64,000 bases of DNA. Origin: an uncultured Eubacteriales bacterium. Its GTDB lineage: Bacteria > Bacillota > Clostridia > Christensenellales > Borkfalkiaceae. Below, piece after piece: positions 1-8,740 of this stretch. The notes under the pieces are model-generated. The model did no database searches, was not told the DNA's origin, and saw only the letters and a list, made by a program, of their open reading frames with translations. The DNA is taken from positions 34,830 to 98,829 of the forward strand of contig UQPN01000006.1 in assembly GCA_900542935.1 (NCBI GenBank), written 5' to 3'. The first letter of the stretch is position 1; each line of letters begins with the position of its first letter. Both the position numbers and the translations under genes were made by a program.

Positions 1-750
1 GACGTACTGAAAACGTGCGCCCGGGAAGGCACGGCGAAAAAGCTGCGCTCTCTTCCTTTCGACGTTGCCGCAAAGACGGGCACGAACGGCGACAAAAACG
101 GAAATTTCGACGCGTATGCGCTTGGCTATACGCCGGAAATTTCCGCCGCCGTGTGGCTGGGCAACGCGGACAGAACGAGAATTACGGCGACGGGCGGCGG
201 TTTGCCCTGCAACAAACTGTACCGTATTCTGAACGAAGCACAACAAAACCGTGAAAACAAAAGTTTTTCGGTGCCCGACGGCATAAAAAAAATCGCGCTG
301 GATAAAACCGACTACGAGCGCGACCATAAACTGACGATTGCAGACGAACTTTCGCCCGAAAACTATAAATTGTACGAATTGTTCGACGAAAGCAAACTGC
401 CGCCGAGCCGTTCCACGAAATTTTCGCATCCGCAGATTTCCGCCGCGGAAATAAAATACGAAAACGGCATCGTGAAAATTTCGATTCCGGGAGATTATCC
501 GGATTGCTACGAATACCTGCTGGAACGCGAAGAAAACGGCATAAAACGCGTGGTTTACCGCGGAAAGCGGCAGGAAGTTTTTGCGGATACCGTGGAAGAA
601 GGAAAAACCTACGAATATTCCGTAACGCCATGTTATAAAGACATTCTCGGCGATACGGTGTTTCTGCCCTCGGTTACCACGAAAAACCATTTTCCCGCCG
701 GTCCGTCGGAACCGCCCGGAATTATCGGAAAAGACTGGTGGAATTACTGA
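1..750 (+). CDS. Class A penicillin-binding protein, C-terminal part (5' end outside window)
   Basis: Reading frame 1 is open from the first base and gives 249 residues ending in TGA. It begins inside a transpeptidase domain: KTGT lies at residues 25-28, followed by the usual class A PBP stretch (YALGYTPEISAAVWLGN at about 42-58). After the transpeptidase fold, roughly residues 150-235 look like an FN3-type beta domain, which is common at the C terminus of clostridial PBP1/PBP4-type enzymes. The protein would cross-link peptidoglycan outside the membrane. The glycosyltransferase domain and the SxxK serine are upstream of the window, so the exact subtype cannot be settled. No clear terminator separates it from the convergent regulator gene. 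Confidence 0.85.
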   Translation, partial: DVLKTCAREGTAKKLRSLPFDVAAKTGTNGDKNGNFDAYALGYTPEISAAVWLGNADRTRITATGGGLPCNKLYRILNEAQQNRENKSFSVPDGIKKIALDKTDYERDHKLTIADELSPENYKLYELFDESKLPPSRSTKFSHPQISAAEIKYENGIVKISIPGDYPDCYEYLLEREENGIKRVVYRGKRQEVFADTVEEGKTYEYSVTPCYKDILGDTVFLPSVTTKNHFPAGPSEPPGIIGKDWWNY

Positions 751-783
751 TTATACGTCTGTTGCCGTTATTTTTGTTGCGGG

Positions 784-1260
784 TTATTCTTCTTCCGGCA
801 CGTCGATAAACGAATCGCGGTGTTCCACCGACGTGGAAAACACGATCATCGTTTTTGTTCTGCCGAAATGCTGCAGCTCGTTGATGAACAAATCCAGATC
901 GGACGTAGTGGGAAACAACACTTCCACAAGCATGGAAAAATCGCCCGTAACGCAGTTGCATTCCACCACGTTCAGCTGACTTTTTATATACGGATAAAAT
1001 TCCTTTTTGCGGACGGGATCCACTTCCACGCTGATGAAAGCTTTGACGCGGAAACCGAGAAGTTCGGGATTGAGATGGGCGTGATAGCCTGTGATATATC
1101 CCGCTTCTTCCAGCCGCTCCACGCGTGCGGCGATTGCCGTGGGCGATAAAAACGTTTTTTCGGCGATGTGCTTTACGGGCAGTCGCGCGTTGTCTTTTAA
1201 AAACGATAAAATCTGTTTATCCGTTTCGTCGATTACGTAAGTACGGCTGTCTTTTTTCAT
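784..1260 (-). CDS. Lrp/AsnC family transcriptional regulator
   Basis: This 158-residue protein has the size and two-domain layout of Lrp/AsnC regulators. The N-terminal winged helix-turn-helix covers about residues 10-60 (TDKQILSFLKDNARLPVKHI, then SPTAIAARVERLEEAGYITG). The C-terminal RAM ligand/oligomerisation domain covers about 65-145 (GFRVKAFISVEV, then GDFSMLVEVLF). The family binds DNA as dimers to octamers and usually senses an amino acid. The ATG follows GGAGCGG at good spacing. It is divergent from tRNA-Val and convergent with the PBP gene, so its target is not obvious; many family members regulate themselves. The effector cannot be read from sequence. Confidence 0.9.
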   Translation of the reverse strand: MKKDSRTYVIDETDKQILSFLKDNARLPVKHIAEKTFLSPTAIAARVERLEEAGYITGYHAHLNPELLGFRVKAFISVEVDPVRKKEFYPYIKSQLNVVECNCVTGDFSMLVEVLFPTTSDLDLFINELQHFGRTKTMIVFSTSVEHRDSFIDVPEEE

Positions 1261-1332
1261 TTTATCCGCTCCTTTTTTTGCGCCCGTTCGTAATTTTTTA
1301 CGTTTTTCGGCTGATTTTTGCCCCGAAAACGA

Positions 1333-1361
1333 TTGACGGAACGTAAAATATTTGTTACAAT
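1333..1361 (+). promoter_or_regulatory. Promoter of tRNA-Val
   Basis: TTGACG at 1333-1338 and TACAAT at 1356-1361 are separated by 17 bp, a near-consensus sigma-A promoter placed about 45 bp before the tRNA. Confidence 0.65.
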
Positions 1362-1370
1362 ATCAAAGTA

Positions 1371-1398
1371 GTTACAAGATTTTGCATAAACTTGTAAC
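1371..1398 (+). repeat. Inverted repeat in the tRNA-Val leader
   Basis: GTTACAAG at 1371-1378 is the reverse complement of CTTGTAAC at 1391-1398. A further GTTACAA copy overlaps the -10 box at 1354-1360. It could be a hairpin in the pre-tRNA 5' leader, or a binding site shared with the divergent Lrp-type gene. Confidence 0.4.
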
Positions 1399-1403
1399 CG
1401 GAC

Positions 1404-1480
1404 GGAGGCGTAGCTCAGCTGGTCAGAGCGCTACCTTGACATGGTAGAGGTCGAAGGTTCGAGCCCTTTCGCGTCCACCA
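1404..1480 (+). tRNA. tRNA-Val(GAC)
   Basis: A complete cloverleaf can be drawn. The anticodon stem CTACC/GGTAG encloses TTGACAT, giving anticodon GAC for valine GUC codons. The TTCGAGC T loop is present and CCA is encoded. The acceptor stem pairs except for a G4-G69 mismatch. A perfect terminator hairpin follows 4 nt after the CCA. Confidence 0.93.
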
Positions 1481-1484
1481 TCCG

Positions 1485-1518
1485 CCGGCAACGATTTTAT
1501 TCGTTGCCGGTTTTTTTT
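1485..1518 (+). terminator. Intrinsic terminator of tRNA-Val
   Basis: The 10-bp arms CCGGCAACGA (1485-1494) and TCGTTGCCGG (1501-1510) pair perfectly around a 6-nt loop and are followed by eight T. Confidence 0.93.
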
Positions 1519-1576
1519 GTTTGGTTTTTTGTTTTCCGACTCGCGTTCGCCGAATATCCCGCGACGGCTTCTGTTT

Positions 1577-2827
1577 TTATATCAGCTTGGCGAGCATCTT
1601 TTTGAGCGCGTACTTGCAATGTTCGTACGTTAAGCCGCCCTGAAAATACGCGGTATACGGTTCGCGGATGGGCGCGTCGGCGGAAAGTTCGATGGAAGCC
1701 CCTTCCACGAAGCACCCCGCCGCCATGATGACGCGGGCTTCGTAGCCCGGCATTTCGCACGGTTCGCATACGGCGAACGCATCGACGGGAGAAGCCGCCT
1801 GCACGGAAGAAATAAAATCGCACAGCTGCTTTTCGGTATCGAAACGAATGGCGCGCGTAATATCGGAAATGGTTCTTCCGAATTTCGGGAAGTTTTCGTA
1901 TCCGAGTTTTTCCATACATTTTCCGATAAGAAGGCTGCCTTTCACTGCCTGATTAACGACGTGCGGCGCAAGGAAAAGCCCCTGAAAGAACAGCCTGTAA
2001 CCGTAAGCGTACGAGCCGACTTCGTCACCGAGCGACGGCGCCGTGAGACGGTTGCCGATTCTTTCGATATATTGCTTTTTGCCGACGATGTATCCGCCCG
2101 TGGGCGCGAGACCGCCGCCGGGATTTTTGATGAGCGAACCCGCGGCGACATCCGCCCCAACGTTGCAAGGTTCTTCTTTTTCGACGAATTCGCCGTAGCA
2201 ATTATCGACGAAAATAATCCCTTTGAAGCCGTGCGCGCGAACAAACGAACAGATTTCGCCGATTTCCGCCACGGTGAGCGCGTTTCTGAGTTCGTACCCG
2301 CGGGAACGCTGGATATAAATCATTTTAAGATCTTCCCCCGCGTTTTGCAGGCGATTTTCAAGCGCGGGAAAATCTACGGCGCCTTCGGCGTTTAAATCGA
2401 GCAGATCGAATCTGACGCCGAGTTCTTTGAGGGACCCGTTGTCTTTTCCGAAAATCACGCCGCGAAGCGTATCGTACGGAAGCCCCGTAACGGCAAGCGC
2501 CCTGTCGCCGGGACGAAGAAGCCCGAACAACGCCACGGCAAGCGTATGCGTGCCGCTTAAAAGCGCGGGAGATACGATTCCGCTTTCCGCGCCCATCGCG
2601 TCGGCGAACGTCTGCCCGAGCACGTGTCTGCCCTCGTCGCCGATGCCGTAGCCGCTGGAACCGTTGAAATGGCGGAGCGCCACGCCGTTTTTCGCGAAAG
2701 CGTCGATGACTTTTTCCTGATTGTATTCGCTGATTTCGTCGGCGAACGCAAAATCTTCTTTCAGTTCGCTTTCCGCCTCGCGGATAAGCGTTTTGATTTT
2801 TTCTTCTTTTTCGGTTGTAATTTGCAT
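1577..2827 (-). CDS. Methionine gamma-lyase family PLP enzyme (YnbB-like)
   Basis: About 416 residues of the fold-type I PLP family known as methionine gamma-lyase/aluminium-resistance proteins (YnbB in Bacillus, also near miaA). Visible features are SSGYGIGDEGRHVLGQTFAD near residues 57-76, a Tyr/Arg-rich cofactor region (YIQRSRGYELRNALT), the Asp-containing IIFVDNCYGEF, and the likely PLP lysine in SLIKNPGGGLAPTGGY. The first ATG (2833) abuts GAGAGG, so the second ATG at 2827, 6 nt from that site, is preferred. It lies 60 bp after miaA on the same strand without an obvious promoter, so it may be the last gene of the miaB operon. The substrate is not proven; the family is probably a C-S lyase acting on sulfur amino acids. 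Confidence 0.85.
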   Translation of the reverse strand: MQITTEKEEKIKTLIREAESELKEDFAFADEISEYNQEKVIDAFAKNGVALRHFNGSSGYGIGDEGRHVLGQTFADAMGAESGIVSPALLSGTHTLAVALFGLLRPGDRALAVTGLPYDTLRGVIFGKDNGSLKELGVRFDLLDLNAEGAVDFPALENRLQNAGEDLKMIYIQRSRGYELRNALTVAEIGEICSFVRAHGFKGIIFVDNCYGEFVEKEEPCNVGADVAAGSLIKNPGGGLAPTGGYIVGKKQYIERIGNRLTAPSLGDEVGSYAYGYRLFFQGLFLAPHVVNQAVKGSLLIGKCMEKLGYENFPKFGRTISDITRAIRFDTEKQLCDFISSVQAASPVDAFAVCEPCEMPGYEARVIMAAGCFVEGASIELSADAPIREPYTAYFQGGLTYEHCKYALKKMLAKLI

Positions 2828-2850
2828 ATTCATCCTCTCGTTATTTTAGT

Positions 2851-2885
2851 ACTATGCGTGGCACAATAATTATGCGTGGCATAGT
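2851..2885. repeat. Paired 11-bp direct repeats inside an inverted frame
   Basis: TATGCGTGGCA occurs at 2853-2863 and 2871-2881, an 18-bp period, and the block is bounded by ACTATGC and GCATAGT. It fills the space between miaA and the lyase gene. Role unknown; an operator or an RNA processing signal is possible. Confidence 0.6.
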
Positions 2886-2887
2886 AG

Positions 2888-3808
2888 TTATATTAAATTC
2901 TCCATAAATTGCAGTGTTTCGTCGTTTTCAAGTACTTCGTGCGGTATAATAGTAAGATTTTGCATGCGCCTGAAGTAGGTGAGCTGACGTTTTGCGTAGT
3001 TTCTTGTGTGCTGTTTGACGGTTTCTTTCACGACATCCCACGGGACGCCGTTTAAAATTCCGTCAATCACTTCTTTGTAGCCGATGCCCTGCATGCACTG
3101 CGACGAAGGAGATACTCCGCTTTTTAAAAGCCCCTCTACTTCGCCGACGAGCCCGCGGGAAAACATATCGTCTACCCGCGCGTCGATTCTTCGGTATAAT
3201 TCTTCCCGCGGGAAGCCGACGGCAAACGCCCGAAACGGAAAGCGAGGCGTTTTCGTATCGTTTTGTTCCGATTTCTTTTTCCCCGTCAGTTCGTATATTT
3301 CAAGCGCGCGGATGACTCGTTTTACGTCGTTGACGTGCAGAATCGCAGCGCTTTCCGGATCGACCTTGGTAAGAAGGCGATGCAGATATGCAGCCCCCGC
3401 CTCTTTGCCCGCGTCGTTTAAAACGGCGGCATATTTTGCACGGATCTCTTCGCTGGCGCCCGCCGAGCCGAAAGCGCTTTCGTATAAGAGCGAATCGATA
3501 TAAAAGCCCGTTCCGCCGCAGATAATCGGCTGCTTGCCCTCGGCGAGGAGCTTTTCCGTTACGGGCAGCGCTGCCGTACGGTAATCGCCGACGGAAAATC
3601 TCTCGTTCGGCGCAGCCACGTCGATTAAATGATGCGGCACGCCGCGCATTTCTTCTTTTGTAGGCTTTGCCGTGCCGATATCAAGCCCGCGATACACAAG
3701 CATACAATCGGCGGAAACGACTTCCGTATTCAGTTTTTCGGCAAGAGCGACGGCGAATTTTGTTTTGGAAGTTGCCGTTGCCCCGCAAATTACGATTACG
3801 TTTTTCAT
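2888..3808 (-). CDS. miaA: tRNA dimethylallyltransferase MiaA
   Basis: This 306-residue protein transfers the dimethylallyl group from DMAPP to N6 of A37 in tRNAs reading UNN codons. The P-loop is slightly unusual (CGATATSKTKFAVALAEKLN instead of the common GPTASGKT) but keeps the Lys-Thr pair. Family blocks follow in order: VVSADCMLVYRGLDIGTAKPT, VPHHLIDV, CGGTGFYIDSLLY, NDVKRVIRALEIYELTGKK and the C-terminal QHTRNYAKRQLTYFRR. The start overlaps the mutL stop by 4 bp (ATGA), which suggests translational coupling. It shares an operon with miaB, which methylthiolates the same i6A37 base. Confidence 0.97.
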   Translation of the reverse strand: MKNVIVICGATATSKTKFAVALAEKLNTEVVSADCMLVYRGLDIGTAKPTKEEMRGVPHHLIDVAAPNERFSVGDYRTAALPVTEKLLAEGKQPIICGGTGFYIDSLLYESAFGSAGASEEIRAKYAAVLNDAGKEAGAAYLHRLLTKVDPESAAILHVNDVKRVIRALEIYELTGKKKSEQNDTKTPRFPFRAFAVGFPREELYRRIDARVDDMFSRGLVGEVEGLLKSGVSPSSQCMQGIGYKEVIDGILNGVPWDVVKETVKQHTRNYAKRQLTYFRRMQNLTIIPHEVLENDETLQFMENLI

Positions 3809-6006
3809 ACCACCCTTTTGAAAAGCTTTTCAAGTGCCGTTTTTCCGATACGGGCGACGACAGGTCTGCCGTGCGGGCAGCGAAGCCCGAGGTTGCCGTC
3901 GATTAAGCGGAACAATTCGTCGATTTCCGCCTGCGAAAGATTCTCCCCGCCTTTTACCGCGGCTTTGCACGCCGCCGTGGCAAGTTTATCGCGCAGCAAT
4001 TCTTCTAATCTGATGCCGCGGTAGCCATCCGCCTCCGCGACGATTTCGCCGAAGAACGCCGCCATATCGATATTCGTCAAATCGGCGGGCACGCCGGACA
4101 CTGAAAACGTATTTTCGGAAGTTTCTTCGATTTCGAAGCCCATCGCGCGGATATTTTCGAGATTTTCGCGCAGAAACGCGCCTTCGTATGCGTTCAGGCT
4201 GATTTCGTACGGCACCAGCATTGCCTGACATACCGTCTGACGGGTTTGCATTTTTGCTTTCAGACGATTGAAAATCAGGCGTTCGTGCGCCGCATGCTGA
4301 TCGATGAGATACACTTCGTCTCCGTGCTCGTATATGAGATACGTGTTGAAAAGTTTCCCCGCGTATACGAACGAAGAAACGTCGACGTATTGTTGTTTCG
4401 AACGCTCCGACTTTTCTTTTTCAAGCAGGAATTTTTTATTTTCGGCAAAAATATCGACGGGCGCATCGGCAGGCGCGGACGAAGATTCCGGCTCTGCGGG
4501 GACTTCGGAATTATTTTTCGTTCTCTCTTTATCGGAGAGCGCGCCGCTCTCCCAGCCCTCTTTTACGGCGGCGGCATAGGCTTCGCGCGCCGTCTGAATT
4601 TTCTTTTCGTCGTTCTTTTCCGCGGCGGACGAAGGAGAATGCAACGAAACTTTCGACGCGCCGAGCGTTAAATCGGGAAATAAATCGTAAACGGCGCCGC
4701 GTTTTGCCTCTTCCGCATTTTTTAAAATCTGCCCGGAAGTTTGTTGTTGCACGCCCGGAAACGCGGATTTCGGAACATAAGGCGCATAATCTTCCTCGTC
4801 GTTCAGGCGGAAAGGAAGGTCGATTTCCGTCGGCTTCGACGCGGTTTTCGGTTTTTCGTTCATCTCCGCCATCGCTTTTCTTGCTTCGTCGTAAGAAAGT
4901 CGCGGCGGCTCGGCTGCCGTTACCGAGGTTTCCATCTGCGGCGACGAATCGACGGCGCCGCGGGGCGGAACGGGAGCGAAAGCGTTCTTCGAAGGCACAA
5001 CGTAATCGAGCGCGCTTGCGTTGCCGTCCAGCACATCGGAAATAACGCGATAAACGCAGCCGTAAATGATTTTGTTATCGGAAAAGCGCACGTCCGATTT
5101 ATTCGGATGCACGTTGACGTCTACGATTTCGGGCGGGACGGTGATGTGAAGCACGTAAAAAGGATACTGGCGCTTCATCAGATAGTTCGCATAGGCGTTT
5201 GTAATGGCGGCGGAAATCGTCTGATTGCTGATATATCTGCCGTTTAAAAACACCGTCTGATAGGATTTTGTGGCTTTCGTGTAGTTCTGATTGCCGATAA
5301 AGCCGCGGATTTTTACGCCGTGTTTGTCGGCGTCGATACGATAGCAATTTTCAAGAACGTTTGCGCCGTAAACGCAGGCAAACGCTTCTTCTTCACCCTC
5401 GCCGAACGATTGCAGAACGCTTTTGCCGTTGACAAAATAGCGAAACGAAATATCGGGGCGGGAAAGAATGAAGCGGGAGACAAACGCGCCGATGTCGGTT
5501 TCTTCGCCGCGGTCGGTCTTTAAAAATTTCAAGCGCACGGGCGCGTTGAAAAACAGCCTGGATACGGTAACCTCGGTGCCGTGCGCGAACGCTTCGGAAG
5601 TTTCTTCGATTTCGCCGAGCGTGCCGCCGACCGCCGAAAGCGAATAACACTTCGCCCCTTCCGTGCGGGATTTTACGGTAAGTTCGGAAACGGAAGCGAT
5701 GGACGCCACGGCTTCGCCGCGGAAGCCGAGCGTTAAAATATTTTCGAGATCTTCCGCTTTGGAAAGTTTGCTGGTGGCGTGCGGCAAGAATACCGACGGC
5801 AAATCTTCGCGAAGGATTCCCGTCCCGTTATCGAGCACGCGGATCAGGCTTTTTCCGCCCTCTTCCACATCGATTTCGATTTCCGTGGCGCCTGCGTCGA
5901 TGGCGTTTTCCACCAGTTCTTTCACGACGGAATACGGACGTTCGATAACCTCGCCCGCCGCGATTCTGTTGTATACGCTTGAAGGTAGTATGTTGATTTT
6001 ACCCAT
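3805..6006 (-). CDS. mutL: DNA mismatch repair protein MutL
   Basis: 733 residues. The N-terminal GHKL ATPase shows IAAGEVIERPYSVVKELVENAIDAGA, DNGTGI and GFRGEAVASI, followed by the S5-like transducer domain (NVHPNKSDVRF near residue 300). A poorly conserved Ala/Glu/Ser-rich linker runs from about 345 to 540. The C-terminal domain has DQHAAHERLIF, ACKAAVKGG and CPHGRPVV, the metal-site motifs of MutL proteins with built-in nicking endonuclease, as expected in bacteria lacking MutH. It works with the adjacent MutS. It starts 18 bp after mutS and overlaps miaA. Confidence 0.98.
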   Translation of the reverse strand: MGKINILPSSVYNRIAAGEVIERPYSVVKELVENAIDAGATEIEIDVEEGGKSLIRVLDNGTGILREDLPSVFLPHATSKLSKAEDLENILTLGFRGEAVASIASVSELTVKSRTEGAKCYSLSAVGGTLGEIEETSEAFAHGTEVTVSRLFFNAPVRLKFLKTDRGEETDIGAFVSRFILSRPDISFRYFVNGKSVLQSFGEGEEEAFACVYGANVLENCYRIDADKHGVKIRGFIGNQNYTKATKSYQTVFLNGRYISNQTISAAITNAYANYLMKRQYPFYVLHITVPPEIVDVNVHPNKSDVRFSDNKIIYGCVYRVISDVLDGNASALDYVVPSKNAFAPVPPRGAVDSSPQMETSVTAAEPPRLSYDEARKAMAEMNEKPKTASKPTEIDLPFRLNDEEDYAPYVPKSAFPGVQQQTSGQILKNAEEAKRGAVYDLFPDLTLGASKVSLHSPSSAAEKNDEKKIQTAREAYAAAVKEGWESGALSDKERTKNNSEVPAEPESSSAPADAPVDIFAENKKFLLEKEKSERSKQQYVDVSSFVYAGKLFNTYLIYEHGDEVYLIDQHAAHERLIFNRLKAKMQTRQTVCQAMLVPYEISLNAYEGAFLRENLENIRAMGFEIEETSENTFSVSGVPADLTNIDMAAFFGEIVAEADGYRGIRLEELLRDKLATAACKAAVKGGENLSQAEIDELFRLIDGNLGLRCPHGRPVVARIGKTALEKLFKRVV

Positions 6007-6024
6007 AATTCTTTTTCCGTGATT

Positions 6025-8685
6025 TTAATTTGCGAGCTTTTCTTTGAGATCGTTCAATAGTAAAAGCGCCTGCATCGGAGAAAGCGAGTTTACGTCGGTT
6101 TCCGCGATGATTTCTTCCACTTCGCTGCGCTTTCTTTCTTCCGTCTGCACTTTTTCGGACGGTTCTTCCGTTTCGACGGCGACTTCGGAAAGCGAAACCG
6201 CGCTTTTTTTGGCGACGTCGTTCTTTTCAAGAACTTTCAGAATCCCCTTTGCTCTGGCGGTAACTTCTTTCGGAACGCCCGCAAGCGAAGCGACTTCGAT
6301 ACCGAACGAGCGGTTGGCGCCGCCGCGCTGGATTTTTCGAAGAAATACCACGCCGCCGCCGAGTTCGCGTACGGTTACTTTATAATTTTTCACGCCGTCG
6401 ATGGTGTTTTCCAGCTCGGTAAGTTCGTGATAATGCGTTGCGAACAGCGTTTTTGCGCGGACTTTTTCGGCAAGGTATTCCACAACCGCCCACGCAATGG
6501 AAAGCCCGTCGTAAGTGCTTGTGCCGCGCCCGACTTCGTCCAGAACGAGAAGGCTGTTTTTGGTGGCGTTGAGAAGAATGGCGGCGACTTCCGTCATTTC
6601 CACCATAAAGGTAGACTGATCGTATACGAGATTATCGCTGGCGCCCACCCGCGTGAACACACGATCGATCAGCGGAATCTGCGCCGACTTTGCGGGGACG
6701 AAACTGCCGATATGCGCCATTATCGCGATTAAGGCTACCTGCCGCATATACGTGCTTTTGCCCGCCATGTTCGGTCCCGTGATAATCAGGCTGCGGTTTT
6801 CGTCCTCATCCATCAGCGTATCGTTGGGAACGAAACGTTCTTTGGAAAGCGCTTCCACCACGGGATGCCTGCCATCGGTTATTTTTAATTCGCCGTTTGC
6901 GGAAACAATTTGCGGGCGGACGTATTTTCGGTTTTTTGCAACCGTCGCCAACGCGGTAAGACAATCGAGATTGGCGATAATTTCCGCGATTTTAAGCAAA
7001 TCTTCCAGCCGCGCGGAAAGCTGTTTAAGCACGTAATCGAGAATACGGGCTTCGAGCGCAAGCGCGCGTTCTTCGCCGGTTAAAATTTTTTCTTCGAGCT
7101 GTTTCAGCTCTTCCGTGATATATCTTTCGCCGTTTGCCAGCGTTTGTTTGCGGATATATTCCGACGGCACCTTATCTTTGAAAGAATTGGAAACTTCGAT
7201 ATAATAACCGAAAACCCGGTTGAAACCGATTTTCAAAGTGCGGATATCCGTACGATCTTTTTCGCGCGTTTCCATATCTTTGAGAAGCGACGCGGCGTGT
7301 TCGCGCATGCCGCGAAGTTCGTCCAGTTCGGCATCGTACCCCTCGCGGATGTAACCGCCGTCTTTGACGAGCGCGGGCGCGTTTTCCGCGATGGCGGACG
7401 ATAAAAGCGACGCGAGATCATCGACGTTTGGAAGCGAAGATAAAAGCCCCGTTAAAACCGGGGAAGCAAAACCGGAAAGGCGAAAACGAAGCGACGGAAG
7501 CATTTCAAGCGATTTTTTCAGCGCTTCGAGATCTTTCGGCGTGGCGTTGCCGTAGGAAATTTTTCCCGCAAGTCTGCCGACGTCCTTTACTTCGCCGAGC
7601 GTTTCCTGCAACCCTACCCGAAGCACGGAAGCGTTATACAGTTCTTCCACGCCGTTTAAACGGGCGTTGATTTTATCTTCGCTTTTTAACGGCGATAACA
7701 GCCATTGCCGCATCAGACGGGCGCCCATCGCCGTTTTCGTCTGATCGAGCACCCACAGCAGCGAGCCGTATTTTTTGCCCTCGGCGTTGTTTTTTACCAG
7801 TTCCAGATTTCTTACGGCGATGGAATCGAGCGTGAGAAATTCGTTTCTGTCGTACAGTTCGACGGAAGAAACGTTATCAAGCGAACGTTTCTGCGTTTCT
7901 TTCAGGTATTCGATAAGCGCGCCGGCGGCGGAAATGCAGTTTTCTTTGCCCGCGATTCCGTACGGCGCCAGCGTGGCGGCTTTGAATTGTTCCAGAAGGT
8001 TTTTTTCCGCGTGTTTCACGTTGAACGCCCACGGAACGTAACAGGAAAACGGCGGCAACGCGCCGTGGCGGATTTCTTTGATGTTACGGGAACAAAGCGC
8101 CATGTCGTCGTTACAGATGACTTCCGCCACGGAATAACGAAGAAGCAGACTGACCGTTTCCGTGAGCGCCTTTTCTCCGTCGCCCTTAAATTCGGTAACG
8201 AAAAATTCGCCCGTCGTGATATCCGCCCATGCGACGGCGACGCTTTCCGCCGTTTTGGAAACGCAGGCGATATAATTGTTCTTCGTTTCGTCGAGCAGCG
8301 TATCTTCTACGAGCGTTCCCGCGGAAACAACGCGGACGACGTCGCGTTCCACCAGTCCGCCCCCCGCCGCTTTCGGATCGGAAAGCTGTTCGCAGATAGC
8401 CACCTTTTCGCCCAGAGATACCAGTTTGGAGATGTAAGTATCGACGGCGTGATAAGGAACGCCGCACATCGGCGCGCGCTCCTCAAGCCCGCTGTCGCGC
8501 GCGGTGAGCGTTAAGTCGAGCAGTTCCGACGCTTTGATTGCGTCGTCGTAAAACATCTCGTAAAAATCGCCCAGACGGTAAAAAACGAAACAGTCTTTAT
8601 ATTTTTCCTTGACGGCAAGATAATGCTGCATCATCTCGGACGGTTTCTTCTGCTTTTTGTTTTTTTCTTCTTTGGAATTTTCCAT
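6025..8685 (-). CDS. mutS: DNA mismatch repair protein MutS
   Basis: 886 residues, the normal length for MutS1. The mismatch-recognition domain carries the Phe-x-Glu signature in FYRLGDFYEMFYDDAI (about residues 35-50). Connector, lever and clamp domains follow. The ATPase has Walker A GPNMAGKSTYMRQ, the STFMVEMTE block, Walker B LLVLDEVGRGTSTYDG and FATHYHELTELE. A charged tail with Glu/Lys runs into a C-terminal helix (SLSPMQALLLLNDLKEKL) that resembles the dimer/tetramer tail of MutS. It is the second gene of the miaB-mutS-mutL-miaA operon. Confidence 0.98.
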   Translation of the reverse strand: MENSKEEKNKKQKKPSEMMQHYLAVKEKYKDCFVFYRLGDFYEMFYDDAIKASELLDLTLTARDSGLEERAPMCGVPYHAVDTYISKLVSLGEKVAICEQLSDPKAAGGGLVERDVVRVVSAGTLVEDTLLDETKNNYIACVSKTAESVAVAWADITTGEFFVTEFKGDGEKALTETVSLLLRYSVAEVICNDDMALCSRNIKEIRHGALPPFSCYVPWAFNVKHAEKNLLEQFKAATLAPYGIAGKENCISAAGALIEYLKETQKRSLDNVSSVELYDRNEFLTLDSIAVRNLELVKNNAEGKKYGSLLWVLDQTKTAMGARLMRQWLLSPLKSEDKINARLNGVEELYNASVLRVGLQETLGEVKDVGRLAGKISYGNATPKDLEALKKSLEMLPSLRFRLSGFASPVLTGLLSSLPNVDDLASLLSSAIAENAPALVKDGGYIREGYDAELDELRGMREHAASLLKDMETREKDRTDIRTLKIGFNRVFGYYIEVSNSFKDKVPSEYIRKQTLANGERYITEELKQLEEKILTGEERALALEARILDYVLKQLSARLEDLLKIAEIIANLDCLTALATVAKNRKYVRPQIVSANGELKITDGRHPVVEALSKERFVPNDTLMDEDENRSLIITGPNMAGKSTYMRQVALIAIMAHIGSFVPAKSAQIPLIDRVFTRVGASDNLVYDQSTFMVEMTEVAAILLNATKNSLLVLDEVGRGTSTYDGLSIAWAVVEYLAEKVRAKTLFATHYHELTELENTIDGVKNYKVTVRELGGGVVFLRKIQRGGANRSFGIEVASLAGVPKEVTARAKGILKVLEKNDVAKKSAVSLSEVAVETEEPSEKVQTEERKRSEVEEIIAETDVNSLSPMQALLLLNDLKEKLAN

Positions 8686-8740
8686 GCGATCGTTGTCCTT
8701 GCCTGTTATGCCACGTAATTTTGTATTTTACGCCCTTGCT

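Noticed and set aside
2871..2885. CRISPR-like repeats at the miaA-lyase gap
   Set aside because: Only two 11-bp units, no spacers of even length and no cas genes in the window.
7705..8514. 269-residue plus-strand frame opposite mutS
   Set aside because: Shadow of mutS with Arg/Phe-rich composition and no domain.
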